Shown here: positions 34,642 through 45,885 of the stretch, one piece after another | Position numbering within the stretch: the stretch's first letter is position 1 | How the letters are laid out: every line of letters begins with the position of its first letter | Program-made: the position numbers and the translations under genes | The notes under the pieces: model-generated | Databases searched by the model: none | Told to the model about the DNA's origin: nothing | The model's input: only the letters and a program-made list of their open reading frames with translations | From: Austropuccinia psidii | Lineage: Eukaryota > Basidiomycota > Pucciniomycetes > Pucciniales > Sphaerophragmiaceae | NCBI GenBank assembly: GCA_023105745.1 | Contig: JALGQZ010000001.1 | Location: 69,973,991 to 70,037,990, forward strand | Direction: 5' to 3' | DNA length: 64,000 nucleotides

Positions 34642-36759
34642 GAACTGACACATAAGGAAGACATGTATAAAATTGAAGTAATAAATTTAATACAAAGCTT
34701 CCAACATGAATACAGAAATTCCCAAAGGTGTAGCAACAGTAAAATGAATGACATTGAACAAATACTGAACACCTTACCAAGAATGTCTACACCTCTAAAT
34801 CAAAATGAGGGCACAAGAACTCCAAATCCACAAGTATTGGATCCCGATAATTCACAATTAAAAAATGAATTATCCACTTCTTTTCATAACTTGGAACCAT
34901 CAATGGGCCAAGCACTCTTGAAAGAAGTTCCAAAACTTAAAGAATGGCCTCACTTCAGTGGTGAAGGAGAGTATGACCATATGGAATTCATTAGAGGTAT
35001 TGACATGATCAAAGAGGATTTTGAATTACCAGACAGATTGGTAACAGCCAGGTTTAACACCTTGTTTACCAGATCAGCTCACAGATGGTACATCAAAATA
35101 AGACAAGCACATGGACACCAGAGTTGGACTTGGTGGAAAACCCAAATCATCAACAAATGGGCAAATGATGCTTGGAGGTTTAAAGTTGAAACAGCCTTTG
35201 AATCTTCCAAATTTAATGCTGATAAAGACAGAGCTTTACCATGGTTTTGCCAACAAAAGGACAGATTAACAGCATTATATCCTGACATGTCAGAGTTTAT
35301 GATCCATAGAAAAATTCTGAGACAATGTGGAGGTGACTTAGAGCATGCTGTCAAAAGCAGGACTACTGAACAATCTTCAGCAGAAGATATTATCAATATA
35401 CTAGAAGAAGTAACCACCAGAACCAAAATTGGTTCTAGTAAGGTGAATCTCAAAACAAGGTTTAATACACCTTGGAAAGATTCTGTGGACAAAAACCCCA
35501 AAGAAAATTCTGGTAATATTAAATATAAATCTGCAGATACAGTCAGAAAATGCCATATTTGCCAAAGCACCACCCATTTAGCCAATACATGTCCAAAGAG
35601 AGGGAAAATCAATGAAATTGACATTGAAAAGGAACCAGATGTTGAAAAAGAAGACATAATTGAAGACAATTCAGATGATAAGTCATCCATATTTTCTGAA
35701 TCCTCAAAAGATATAGAAAATATCAATGCCACTTTTGACATCATGGAATCTTATTCCCACTTACCACAATTGAGCAATGGTCAAGTTGATTTATCAAAAG
35801 TTCAAGATGCACAACTTATGAAGACAAAACCAAACAGAGGAAAAGGTTATACAGCTGGTAACTCCTGTATAACAGAAGTGGTAATTGACAAAAAGCCCAC
35901 CAAACTTTTGCTTGACCCAGGAGCCTTCTGCTCTTGTGTTGGAAAATCCTTTCTTAAGACTTGTGTGCCAAATTTTGAAGACCAATTGTTACCAATTGAT
36001 GGTATAAAATTCAACAGTGCAAGTAACCCAATGAAAGCATTGGGAATCTTTGAGACCAATGTCATATTCCCACACATAAATGGGAATTTAAGGATCACAG
36101 TTGAATTTGTTGTTATGGAAAATTGCTCTAGTACCCATTTTATATTGGGAAATGACTATTTGATCATGTATGGGATAGATTTACATAATAACAAAGACAG
36201 ATACTTTACAATTGGGGACAATAAGCGCCAGAAATTTGCCTTTTTACCATTTAAAAGACAAATTACAGTAAACAAAGTATCACCAGTCAACTTAGAGTTA
36301 GAAAAATTCAAGTCTGAACAGTTAAATGAGGCTGAGATAAGCCTTCATCTGACTGATAAACAAGAAAATGAACTTTCTTCCCTTTTGTATGACCACAAAG
36401 GAGCATTTGCTACAGACAAAGAACCTCTGGGAGCAATTATTGGTCATGAAGTTGACATCATTCTTAACATTGAGAGACCTTATCCACCACTCTTAAGAAG
36501 ACCTGCTTATCCAGCAAGTCCAAAATCAAGAGAAGCTCTAGAAATTCATATCAAAGAACTTCTAGACCTTGGTGTAATAAGAAAAGTAGGCCACAATGAG
36601 GAAGTAGAAATAACTACACCAGTCATAGTGGCGTGGCATAATGGAAAATCCAGAATGGTTGGGGACTTTAGAGCTCTGAACACTTACACTGTTCCAGACA
36701 GATACCCAATACCAAAATCCAAATTGCCCTTACTCAAATATCTCAAGCAGTGTATATAA
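34642..36759 (+). CDS. gag-pol: capsid, nucleocapsid, protease, RT start (LTR1-young)
   Basis: Numbered from the Met at 34,663. The capsid region covers about residues 90-250, with [20 protein letters not shown] and [16 protein letters not shown]. The CCHC knuckle [14 protein letters not shown] uses Cys297, Cys300, His305 and Cys310. The protease starts about residue 385, with active site [11 protein letters not shown] (Asp418) and the later ILGNDYL. The RT N-terminus ([29 protein letters not shown]) follows. One A is missing from the run at 36,713-36,717, so the frame ends at 36,759 instead of running into the next. DPG in the protease is unusual; family members mostly have DSG or DTG. Confidence 0.9.
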   Translation, partial: ELTHKEDMYKIEVINLIQSFQHEYRNSQRCSNSKMNDIEQILNTLPRMSTPLNQNEGTRTPNPQVLDPDNSQLKNELSTSFHNLEPSMGQALLKEVPKLKEWPHFSGEGEYDHMEFIRGIDMIKEDFELPDRLVTARFNTLFTRSAHRWYIKIRQAHGHQSWTWWKTQIINKWANDAWRFKVETAFESSKFNADKDRALPWFCQQKDRLTALYPDMSEFMIHRKILRQCGGDLEHAVKSRTTEQSSAEDIINILEEVTTRTKIGSSKVNLKTRFNTPWKDSVDKNPKENSGNIKYKSADTVRKCHICQSTTHLANTCPKRGKINEIDIEKEPDVEKEDIIEDNSDDKSSIFSESSKDIENINATFDIMESYSHLPQLSNGQVDLSKVQDAQLMKTKPNRGKGYTAGNSCITEVVIDKKPTKLLLDPGAFCSCVGKSFLKTCVPNFEDQLLPIDGIKFNSASNPMKALGIFETNVIFPHINGNLRITVEFVVMENCSSTHFILGNDYLIMYGIDLHNNKDRYFTIGDNKRQKFAFLPFKRQITVNKVSPVNLELEKFKSEQLNEAEISLHLTDKQENELSSLLYDHKGAFATDKEPLGAIIGHEVDIILNIERPYPPLLRRPAYPASPKSREALEIHIKELLDLGVIRKVGHNEEVEITTPVIVAWHNGKSRMVGDFRALNTYTVPDRYPIPKSKLPLLKYLKQCI

Positions 36760-39416
36760 CCACTATGGATGCCCTTGAAGGATTCCATCAAAATGTGGTA
36801 ACACCAAGAGCAAGAAAATACTTGAGAATTATTGTTCATTGTGGAGTGTATGAATACTTAAGGATGCCCTTTGGTATCAAAAATGCACCTTCACACTTCC
36901 AAAGAATGATGAATGAAATCTTCCCTGAAGAACTCTCAGAGGGATGGTTAATCATTTACATTGATGACATTATTATCTGTTCAAAGACTTGGGAGGAGCA
37001 CATGTACAGATTATCAAGAGTTTTGACAAAAATCCAATCAGTAAACATGAAAATCTCCTTGAAGAAATGTCATTTTGTATTTAAAGAACTTAAGGCACTA
37101 GGACATGTTGTATCTGGTTTGTCCCTTGGAATTGATAAAAATAAAGTTGCAGCAGTATTGTTAAAACCCATGCCTCAGAATAAGAAGGAAATTCAGTCAT
37201 TCTTGGGTTTTGCAGGATATTACAGGCAACACATTAAAGACTTTGCATCCATAGCAAGACCACTTTATAAGTTGTGTGACAAAGACACAGTATTTGAAAT
37301 GACTGTTGACAGAGTCAAAGCTTTTGAATCTCTAAGAGAAGCATTGACCACTGCTCCACTCTTACTGATGCCAGACTTTAAATTACCTTTCAAACTGTAT
37401 ATTGATGCATCAGGGGATGGACTAGGTGCTGCACTTCACCAAGTTCAGATCATAAATGACAAACCTGTAGAAGGACCAATATGTTTCATATCCAGGCAAA
37501 TCAAACCAACTGAAGCCAGATATGGAGCAAGTCAAATGGAATGTCTATGCCTTGTCTGGGCCTTGGAGAAATTGAACTATTTCTTAGAGGGATGTGTTTT
37601 TGAAGTAATAACAGATTGTACAGCTGTGAAATCACTTTTGAACATGAAAACACCTAACAGACACATGCTCAGATGGCAAATAGCCATACAAGAATACAGA
37701 GGCAATATGACTATTGTTCATAAGGATGGGAATATTCATAAGAATGCAGATGGACTAAGCAGATGGCCATTACCAAATAACATTGATAATCCTGCTTATG
37801 TTCCAGAAGAAGCTTCACCACAAATTCCAATAAAAGGAATAAGTGTTACAGACTTGAACACCACCTTCTTTGAAGAAGTCAGAAATAGTTACACTCAAGA
37901 TAAGAATTGTAGCATCTTATGCCAATTACTTAACAAAGAATGTAAAGACAACTCTCTAATACATGCCTTGGATGAAGTATGGAGAAAATCTTATAATGAA
38001 GGAAGATTTCACCTACTGGATGGTATAATTTACCACAGAACCAAGCACACATGTGTCATGACAGTTGTAGACAGGTCATTAATCAATCTTGTACTGAAAG
38101 AATGCCATGATAGTCCCTCTTCAGGACATCTTTCTGAAGACAGAACAAGAGAGAAAGTGAAGACCTGCATATGGTGGCCAATGTGGCAAAAAGATGTTGC
38201 AGAGTATTGCAAAACCTGTGACAGATGCCAAAAGGCAAATAAATCCACTGGCAAAAGACTTGGAAATATGATGAAAATCCAAGAACCAAACAGACCTTGG
38301 GAAATTGTCCATATGGATTGGGTAACTGGCCTACCACCAGGAGGTGACAGGAGCTATAATGCTTGCCTAGTAATTGTGGACAGATTCAGTAAAACTCCAA
38401 TCTTTTTACCATGTCACAAAGATGATACAGCCATGGATACAGCTCTTCTGATATGGAATAGAGTAGTGTCATGGACTGGGATATTTACAGATATCATCAG
38501 TGATAGAGATCCCAAATTCACTTCAGCACTATGGACAAATCTTCACCAATTATTTGGCACTAAACTGTCTTTCTCTACAGCCTACCACCCACAAACTGAT
38601 GGCCTGGCTGAAAGAATGATCCAAACCTTAGAGGACATGGTGAGAAGATTTTGTGCATATGGCCTTGAATTCAAAGATTGTGATGGATTTACCCATGATT
38701 GGTGTACTCTGTTACCAGCACTGGAATTAGCATATAAAACATCAATCCATGCTAGTACCAATCAGACTCCTGCTGTTCTAGAAAAAGGATGGAACCCCAA
38801 GTTACCCCAAGACTCCTTGAGGAAAGACTTAATTGAAATACATCCCACAGCTGCTAGCTTCAAAGGAATTCTAGACAAAGCTAGAAAGCATGCAGTAAGG
38901 TGCATGGAGGACTCTTTCGCATATGCTAAAGACAAATGGGATAAATCTCATGCAACTCCAGATTTCAAAGTGGGGGACCTAGTTCTTGTATCCACCACTA
39001 ACTTCAATAACATCAAAGGATGTAAAAAGTTGAAAGACTCCTTTGCAGGACCTTTTGTGATTAAGGCCCTCCATGGAGAAAATGCTGTTGAAGTAGAGTT
39101 ATCTGAAGAACTTAGCAATAAGCACCCTACATTTCCAGTGAGCTTGATAAAACCATATAAATCTAGTGATGCTGAGAAATTTCCCTTGAGGAATAAGGTT
39201 CCCCAAGTTATACCTCCTATTGAGACATCTGGTACTAAGAAAATAACCAAAGTTCTTAAAGAAAGGAAATTAAGAACCAAGAAAGTAAGGGAATACCTTG
39301 TTAGGTACAGTGACCCAACTTGTGAAGATGAATGGTTAGAAGAAAAAGATATACCAGAAGCTACCAAACTCCTGAGGAGATTCAGACACACTAGAAACAC
39401 CAATATTACAAAGTAA
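36750..39416 (+). CDS. pol: RT, RNase H, integrase, chromodomain-like end (LTR1-young)
   Basis: 888 codons in the frame one base away from the upstream part. [17 protein letters not shown] and the catalytic YIDD at residues 70-73 (36,957-36,968). RNase [14 protein letters not shown] (about 217-229) and [12 protein letters not shown]. Integrase: zinc region with His453, His460, Cys490 and Cys493, then the core with Asp523 (HMDWVTGLP), Asp585 (SDRDPKF) and Glu621 (GLAERMIQ), a D-D-35-E spacing. The GPY/F-like region reads [11 protein letters not shown]. The end resembles a chromodomain ([19 protein letters not shown]), which in chromoviruses guides integration to histone marks. All catalytic residues seen are intact. 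Confidence 0.94.
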   Translation: MYITTMDALEGFHQNVVTPRARKYLRIIVHCGVYEYLRMPFGIKNAPSHFQRMMNEIFPEELSEGWLIIYIDDIIICSKTWEEHMYRLSRVLTKIQSVNMKISLKKCHFVFKELKALGHVVSGLSLGIDKNKVAAVLLKPMPQNKKEIQSFLGFAGYYRQHIKDFASIARPLYKLCDKDTVFEMTVDRVKAFESLREALTTAPLLLMPDFKLPFKLYIDASGDGLGAALHQVQIINDKPVEGPICFISRQIKPTEARYGASQMECLCLVWALEKLNYFLEGCVFEVITDCTAVKSLLNMKTPNRHMLRWQIAIQEYRGNMTIVHKDGNIHKNADGLSRWPLPNNIDNPAYVPEEASPQIPIKGISVTDLNTTFFEEVRNSYTQDKNCSILCQLLNKECKDNSLIHALDEVWRKSYNEGRFHLLDGIIYHRTKHTCVMTVVDRSLINLVLKECHDSPSSGHLSEDRTREKVKTCIWWPMWQKDVAEYCKTCDRCQKANKSTGKRLGNMMKIQEPNRPWEIVHMDWVTGLPPGGDRSYNACLVIVDRFSKTPIFLPCHKDDTAMDTALLIWNRVVSWTGIFTDIISDRDPKFTSALWTNLHQLFGTKLSFSTAYHPQTDGLAERMIQTLEDMVRRFCAYGLEFKDCDGFTHDWCTLLPALELAYKTSIHASTNQTPAVLEKGWNPKLPQDSLRKDLIEIHPTAASFKGILDKARKHAVRCMEDSFAYAKDKWDKSHATPDFKVGDLVLVSTTNFNNIKGCKKLKDSFAGPFVIKALHGENAVEVELSEELSNKHPTFPVSLIKPYKSSDAEKFPLRNKVPQVIPPIETSGTKKITKVLKERKLRTKKVREYLVRYSDPTCEDEWLEEKDIPEATKLLRRFRHTRNTNITK

Positions 39417-39421
39417 TATTC

Positions 39422-39440
39422 TTTTTTTAGGGGGAGGGAA
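39422..39440 (+). other. polypurine tract, LTR1-young
   Basis: AGGGGGAGGGAA ends immediately before the 3' LTR. It is the expected primer for plus-strand DNA synthesis. Confidence 0.88.
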
Positions 39441-41279
39441 TGTGAGCCTTAGAGGTAATTTCATATACCCAAAAGACCACAAATATAAAAAATAACATAT
39501 TAATATAAATAAAATAAATTTATTTATATTATTAAAATAAAAATAAAAATAAAAATATAAAATTATATTAAAAATAAAAAATTAATTATAATTTAAAAAT
39601 AAAAAATACATTAAATTTTGTAAATGTAAAATTACATTTATACTTGAAAAAATTAAGTAAAAATGAAACTTTAACAAAATTGTGAGAAAATAAATAAATT
39701 TGGAAAAAAAGTTAAATAAAATTTATTATAACCTTTTATCCAATAAATAAACATATAAAATTTATTTCACCATTGGATTCCTCATAAAAAATCAGGTGGG
39801 GTCACCTCTGAGTGAAATTCTTGTAACTCAACTCAAAATAAGCTTAAATTAAGTTTTTAGTATTTTCAATACAAAAGTTGAAAATCCTCAAAACTTTAAT
39901 TTAATTCACACCACATGTGGTGTTAACCATCAATTTTTGTGTTAAAATTGAGGTGTTGTGTTTAGTTTAGAAGTTATGAGGAATTGAAGTATTTTCAATT
40001 GAATTCAATTGAAATGTCAAAATGTGTGTGTGTATTACATAACTGAACTTTGATTTACATATGAGGTGTCAATTATTACTGTATTGTACTGTACAATTGA
40101 ATTGAATTACATATGTAAATTATAAGTATAATACATGATGAGGAATTAAAGGAAAAATAAATTGGAAAGATTAAATTTGGGGGGGAAAAGGAACTCCAGC
40201 TCTAAGGGGGAGCTAGACCCCCAAAATCCTTGCTGACAGGCGTGGGATGTCAAAATTCACGCAAAAGTTCATCACTTTTGGCCTGGAATTGAGTTACAGG
40301 GTCTGTGGACTCAATTGATGATGAGGTTTTGATACCAACTGGGGTAGTTTTAGCTGTTGCCAAGAGGGTAAAACTACCCTTAAGATAAAACAATCATAAT
40401 AAAAACAGTTTTAACTGGTTTCTACGCCTCTGACACACATTCTGACGTGTTTTGGAGGCTCTAGGCCTGGTATTGCTATAGTAATGGCTGATTTAAGGGT
40501 CTGAAATGGCTAAAAATGGCTAAAAATGGCTTAAACCAGCCCTTTTTGGTCTAAACCAGGGTTCAATGATGCCATAATTGGCTTTTCTGTTGTCAGACTG
40601 TTTTTCACGACTGACAAGAGTAAATTTTGCTTTTGGAGCAAGAGAATTGATGGCTATAAAAGAATGTCTTCTTTGCCCCACTTTTCTCTTCATGTTAGAA
40701 TCTTTTCCTTTTATTAATTAGTTTAAAACTGTTAAACCAATCAATCAAAGATTCCAACCACCACTTTTAAATCATTTTAATCCTTTTAACCACGTGAAAA
40801 AATCATTATAATCATTGTTTGTAACTCTTATAATCATTTTTACCCCTGAACCACCCCAAAAGTGAATTAAAGCATCTTTCATCACTGTAAACTTTGTCAC
40901 TTTGTTTCCAAATTCACTCTGGTCACTTTTGGGCGTGTTTTCTCTTTAATATTCTTTTCAAAGACTTTGTTCTTTAATTAATTGCTTGCAGTTCTTTGCT
41001 CAATTAATTCCAATTGAAATTGCTCTTGAAGAAATTTCTTTTGTAGCCTTAAAATATCTCTTGTAGAGTATTTTTTGGATAAATTTTCATTGTTGGTAAA
41101 ACAATAAAGTTTTATAATATTATTGTTTTATACTAATAAAGTTATAAACAATAAAATTGGCGTGTTTTCTCTTAAAAATAATATTTCATACTATTTTTAA
41201 TTGATTTTTACCTTATACAAATTTTGAGGACAGGAAAAGTACTTGATTTTTAATCAAAGTTTCATATCCACACCTTACA
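39441..41279 (+). mobile_element. 3' LTR of LTR1-young
   Basis: 1,839 bp, the same length as the 5' LTR, with about 14 base differences counted by eye. Examples are GTGCGCGTGT in the 5' copy against GTGTGTGTGT here, and GAGCTACAGG against GAGTTACAGG. Confidence 0.95.
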
Positions 41280-41284
41280 ATAAT
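41280..41284. other. right target duplication of LTR1-young
   Basis: ATAAT, a direct copy of 31,173-31,177. Confidence 0.92.
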
Positions 41285-41929
41285 GCCATCAAGCATATCA
41301 GAGTTAGTGGTGATATTTTGACGGTTCTTTGCAAGCTTATTTAATGTTATGATCAATTTTTGAAGTTTATGGAAGACTGGTGTTGGACTACTGAATGGGT
41401 GAATTTGATACATGAAAATAGGTAAATAAGGCTTGTTATGTCTATTGATAAGTACATAGGGTCTGGGCAGAAGTTTGTGTGGAGGAAGCTTTAACCAGGA
41501 GGCATTCTCATTGTTCTTCTTGTCTAGTGTAATTATGAAGACGTTGGGATTGTAAAGGCCAAGCTGGCCTGCTGTTTGGTTCATATAAGAAAGCATTCTT
41601 CTTTATTGTCTGGTATTTGAGTGTTATGATTAAGAGAATTCTCTTCTGTTTTATCATTCTGATTGTGAGGTTGAGTCCCAACAGGCTTCACATCATGAGT
41701 AACTAAAGAGAGATTGGGCACATTGAGCTCATTAACAATCATCTGGTCATTTGGTTGAGTCCCAACAGTCAAATGATCAGATGATTGATGAGAAATGGCT
41801 AAAGAAAGGGGGAGTTGGTTGTTTGAAGGTGATGTCATTATTGCAGATATAATATATTACAAAATTCTAATTCCTCCCCTAAATTGCAAAAAAAATAATA
41901 ATTAGTCATATATTTTGTTGCAGCAGTGG

Positions 41930-42250
41930 AGAAGGTGGTGGTGTGGCCTCACTAATAACAGTTGGGGGTGGAGGTGGCCGGTAGGTGGTAGAGGTAGTGG
42001 CCGGTCGGCCGTGGTGGTGGTGGTTGTAGTGGCCGGTCGACGGTGGTGGTGGTAGTGGTAGTCGGCCGGCGTTGGTGGTGGTGGCCGGTTGACGGTGTTG
42101 GTGGTGGTTGTAGTGGCCGGTCAACGGTGTTGGTGGTGGTAGTGGCCGGTCGACGGTGGTGATGGTTGTAGTCAGCCAGTTGATGGTGGTGGTGGTGGTG
42201 ATGGTAGTCGGCCGGCGGTGGTGGTGGTAGTGGCCGGTCGACGGTGAGAA
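41930..42250. repeat. GC-rich minisatellite, ~30-bp unit
   Basis: About ten units built on GTGGTGGTAGTGGCCGGTCG with ACGG between. Variants include GGCCGGTTGACGG, GGCCGGTCAACGG and CAGCCAGTTGATGG. It lies in the N-terminal coding part of the TET-like gene, encoding Pro/His/Thr/Arg-rich repeats on the minus strand (TGHYNHHQHRQPATT). It is by far the most CpG-rich stretch in the window. Confidence 0.85.
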
Positions 42251-42659
42251 TGGTGAGATCGATTGATTTGATGAAAAAGATGAATGGTTGGGTAAGACTT
42301 TAATTGAATTTGAAGGAAGGGATTCAAGTACGATGACATCTAATGACGCAAAAGATAATATGAGTTTTTTGTTTAATTTGAAAGATGATGATCAATGAGA
42401 TGGATTTGAACCTTTTGGACTGATTATAGAAGAAGGATTAGAGTGAAGATTTTGATTGATATGATTAGCTTGAATTGAATTTGAAGGTTTTTTAAGTGAT
42501 GGATCTTGTGAGTTGATAAAATCTTTTGATAAAGATTTATTTGAGGATTTCTTTTTTAAATTTAAATCGCACAACGATTCCAAGGATTTGATGTGTGAAT
42601 TTGAAGAGGAGTTTAAGGTTAATGTTAAATTGAGATTCAAGATGGGTTTTTGATTAGTT

Positions 42660-45580
42660 TGTAACTATAATTAATTATTAATTAATTTTTAATTAAAATT
42701 AATTATTATTAATTATAATTAATCAAAATTAATAAATTATTAAAATTAAATTTAAAATATAATTAATAATAATCAATTAAAATTAATTATAATTAATTAA
42801 AACGCATATTAATTATTATTAATTATAATTAATCAAAATTAATAAATTAATTAAAATTAAATTTAAAATAGAATTAATAATAATCAATTATAATTAATTA
42901 AAACGCATATTAATTATTATTAATTATAATTAATCAAAATTAATAAATTAATTAAAATTAATTATTATTAATAATAATCAATTAAAATTAATTATAATTA
43001 ATTACAACAAATATTAATTATTATTAATTATAATTAATAAAAATTAATAAATTAATTAAAATTAATTATAATTAATGATAATTAATTATAATTCATAATA
43101 ATAAATTAAAATTAATTATAATTAATGATAATTAATTAAGATTAATTAAAATTAATTATTATTAATTATAAGATTAATAAATTAATTAAAATTGATTATA
43201 ATTAATAATAATTAATTAAAATTAATTATAATTAATGATAATTAATTAAGATTAATTAAAATTAATTATTATTAATGATAATTAATGATAATTAATTAAG
43301 ATTAATAAATTAATTAAGATTAATTATAATTAATAATAATTAATTTAAACTAATTATAATTAATGATAATTAATTAAGATTAATTAAAATTAATTATTAT
43401 TCATCATAATTAATGATAATTAATTAAGATTAATTAAAATTAATTATTGTTAATTATAATTAATAATAATTAATTAAGATTAATTAAAATTAATTATTAT
43501 TAATTATGATAATGATAATAATTAATTATTATTAATTATAATTAATAATAATTAATTTTAATTAATCTTAATTAATTATAATTAATAATAATTAAATAAA
43601 ATTAATTATTATTAATTATATAATTAATGAAAATTAAACGAAATTAATTATAAAATGAAAATTAATGAAAATTAATGAAAATTAATGAAAATATAATTCA
43701 TTTTAATTAATTATCATTAAATGTCATTAGTTATAATTAATTTTAATTCATTATCAGTAATTTTAATTAATTTTCATTCATTTTCATTAAGTATATTATA
43801 ATTAATTCTCATTTTATAACTAATTTTATTTGATTTTTATTAATTATATTTGAATTATAATTAATTTTAATTAATTATTATTAATTATAATTAATTTTAA
43901 TCAATTTTAATTGATTATTATTATATTATCATTAAATCAATTTTAATTAATTATCATTAATTGCCATTATTTATAGTTAATTTTAATTAATTCTCATTAT
44001 TTTTCATTAATTATAAATAATAATTAAAATATAACTAATGAGAATTAATGAAAATTAATTATAATTAATGACCATTAATGATAATGAATTGAAATTAATT
44101 ATAATGAATGACAATTAATGACTGTCATTAATTCATGAAAATTATTTATAATTAATTAAAATTAATTATATAATTAATTAAAGTAAATTATAATTAGAAT
44201 TAATTATAATTAAAAGTAATTATAATTAAATATAATTAATTAAAATTAACTATAATTTTTTATTAATTAATTATTAATTATAATTAATTGAAACTAATTA
44301 TAATTATTTATAATTAATTTTGAATAATTTTCATTAATTATAATTAATATTAAATGTAGAAAATTAATTATAATTAATTAAAATTAATTATAATCAAAAG
44401 TAAAATTAATTTAAAAGAAATTATAATTCTAATTAATTATAATTAATTCTTAATTAATTACTAATTAAAATTAATTATAATTAATTAAAACTAATAATAA
44501 TTATTATTAATTATAATTAATTATAATGAATTTTAATTAATTTTATTTAATTATCATTAAATGTCATTGATTATAATTGATTTTAATTATAATCAATTTA
44601 ATGAAAATTAATTATAACTAAGTTTAATTAATTATCATTAATTTATAATGAAAATTAATTAAAATTAATTAAAATTAATTATAATTAATGATAATTAATT
44701 AAAATTAAATGTCATTGATTATAATTGTTTTAATTATAATTAATTTAATGAAAATTAATTATAACTAAGTTTAATTAATTATCAACAATTTATAATGAAA
44801 ATTAATTCAAATTAATTATAATTCATGAGATTTAATTATAATTAATTAAAATTAATTATAATTAATTTAATGATAATTAATTAAAATTAAGTATAATTAA
44901 TGATAATTAATTTAGATTAATTAAAATTAATTAAAATTAATTATAATTAATGATAACTAATTAAAATTAATTATAATTAAAAATAATTAATTAAAATTAA
45001 TTATAATTAATGATAATTAATTAAGATTAATTAAAATTAATTATAATTAATAATAATTAAATAAAATTAATTATTATTAATTATATAATTAATGAAAATT
45101 AAACAAAATTAATTATAAAATGCAAATTAATGATAATTAATGAAAATATAATTCATTTTAATTAATTATCATTAAATGTCATTAGTTATAATTAATTTTA
45201 ATTCATTATCAGTAATTTTAATTAATTTTCATTAATTTTCATTAAGTATATTATAATTAATTCTCATTTTATAATTAATTTTATTTGATCTTTATTAATT
45301 ATATTTTAATTATAATTAATTTTAATTAACTATTATTAATTATAATGAATTTTAATTAATTTTAATTAATTATTATTATCTTATCATTAAATCAATTTTA
45401 ATTAATTATCATTAATTGCCATTATTTATAGTTAATATTAATTAATTTTCATTGTTTTTCATTAATTATAAATGATAATTAAAATATAATTAATGAGAAT
45501 TAATGAAAATTAATTATAATTAATGACCATTAGTGATAATGACTTGAAATTAATTATAATGAATGACAATTAATGACATT
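42660..45580. repeat. ATTAATTA array, 2.9 kb
   Basis: Almost pure A/T made of ATTAATTATAATTAAT-like words, lying between the divergent TET-like and transposase genes of the hAT. Near 42,700-43,020 there are about three tandem units of roughly 100 bp that include AACGCATATTAATT. Two long direct copies of about 540 bp sit at about 43,578-44,123 and 45,038-45,576. Both carry TGCCATTATTTATAGTTAAT and end AATGAATGACAATTAATGAC. The array could hold the promoters of both genes; it could also be only a low-complexity expansion. Confidence 0.88.
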
Positions 45581-45885
45581 TATTATTTTTATGATCTTTT
45601 ATTTGATTTTTATTCATTTGTTTTGTATTTTTGCTTTATTTATATAGATTAATAAGTAATCAAACAATAAATAATAAATAATGAGTGAATGATTATGAAA
45701 TTAATCAAGTCTGATAGTGATTTGTTAGATTTCATGCAAATTTATGCATAATGAATATGTTTCCACATTAAATACATCCTAACCGTAATTATTTTATATG
45801 GCTTGGGCATGTTGAATTTGTTTTTGATCCACGCTCTTCAAATTAATATTCATTTGACCTAATAAATCTTTATCTAATTCTTAAT

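Larger units (their letters stand above)
31178..41279 (+). mobile_element. young Ty3/gypsy element, family LTR1
   Basis: Complete element of 10,102 bp with LTRs of 1,839 bp each, primer-site box, gag, pol (protease, RT, RNase H, integrase), a polypurine tract and 5-bp target duplications. I count about 14 differences between the two LTRs, some 0.8%, so the insertion is recent. The coding region has only two visible lesions: a TAA at 34,639-34,641 and a one-base deletion at 36,713-36,717. It interrupts the TET-like gene of the hAT. Confidence 0.95.
41280..42640 (-). pseudogene. TET-like oxygenase gene, N-terminal part
   Basis: From the insertion site the minus strand continues the oxygenase upstream: NTTNSDMLDGII (to 41,280), IFMYQIHPFSSPTPVFHK, MNQTAGQLGLYNP, up to about 41,596. 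A different frame, 41,838-41,581, then covers TSPSNNQLPLSLAISHQ, so a frameshift or missed intron lies near 41,590. Further up, 42,640-41,906 is one frame (MNLNLTLTLNSSSNSH onward), Ser/Asn-rich then Pro/His/Thr-rich, broken only by a TGA at 42,392-42,394. A possible intron has donor ATTA|GTGAGG, branch word TGACTAAT and acceptor GCAATTTAG between about 41,888 and 41,955. The disordered N-terminus followed by the oxygenase domain suggests one gene. How the pieces splice is not settled. Confidence 0.5.

Noticed and set aside
42660..45580. AT array as a centromere, origin or CRISPR array
   Set aside because: It lies within the bounds of a hAT transposon and has no spacer structure. Nothing ties it to chromosome function.
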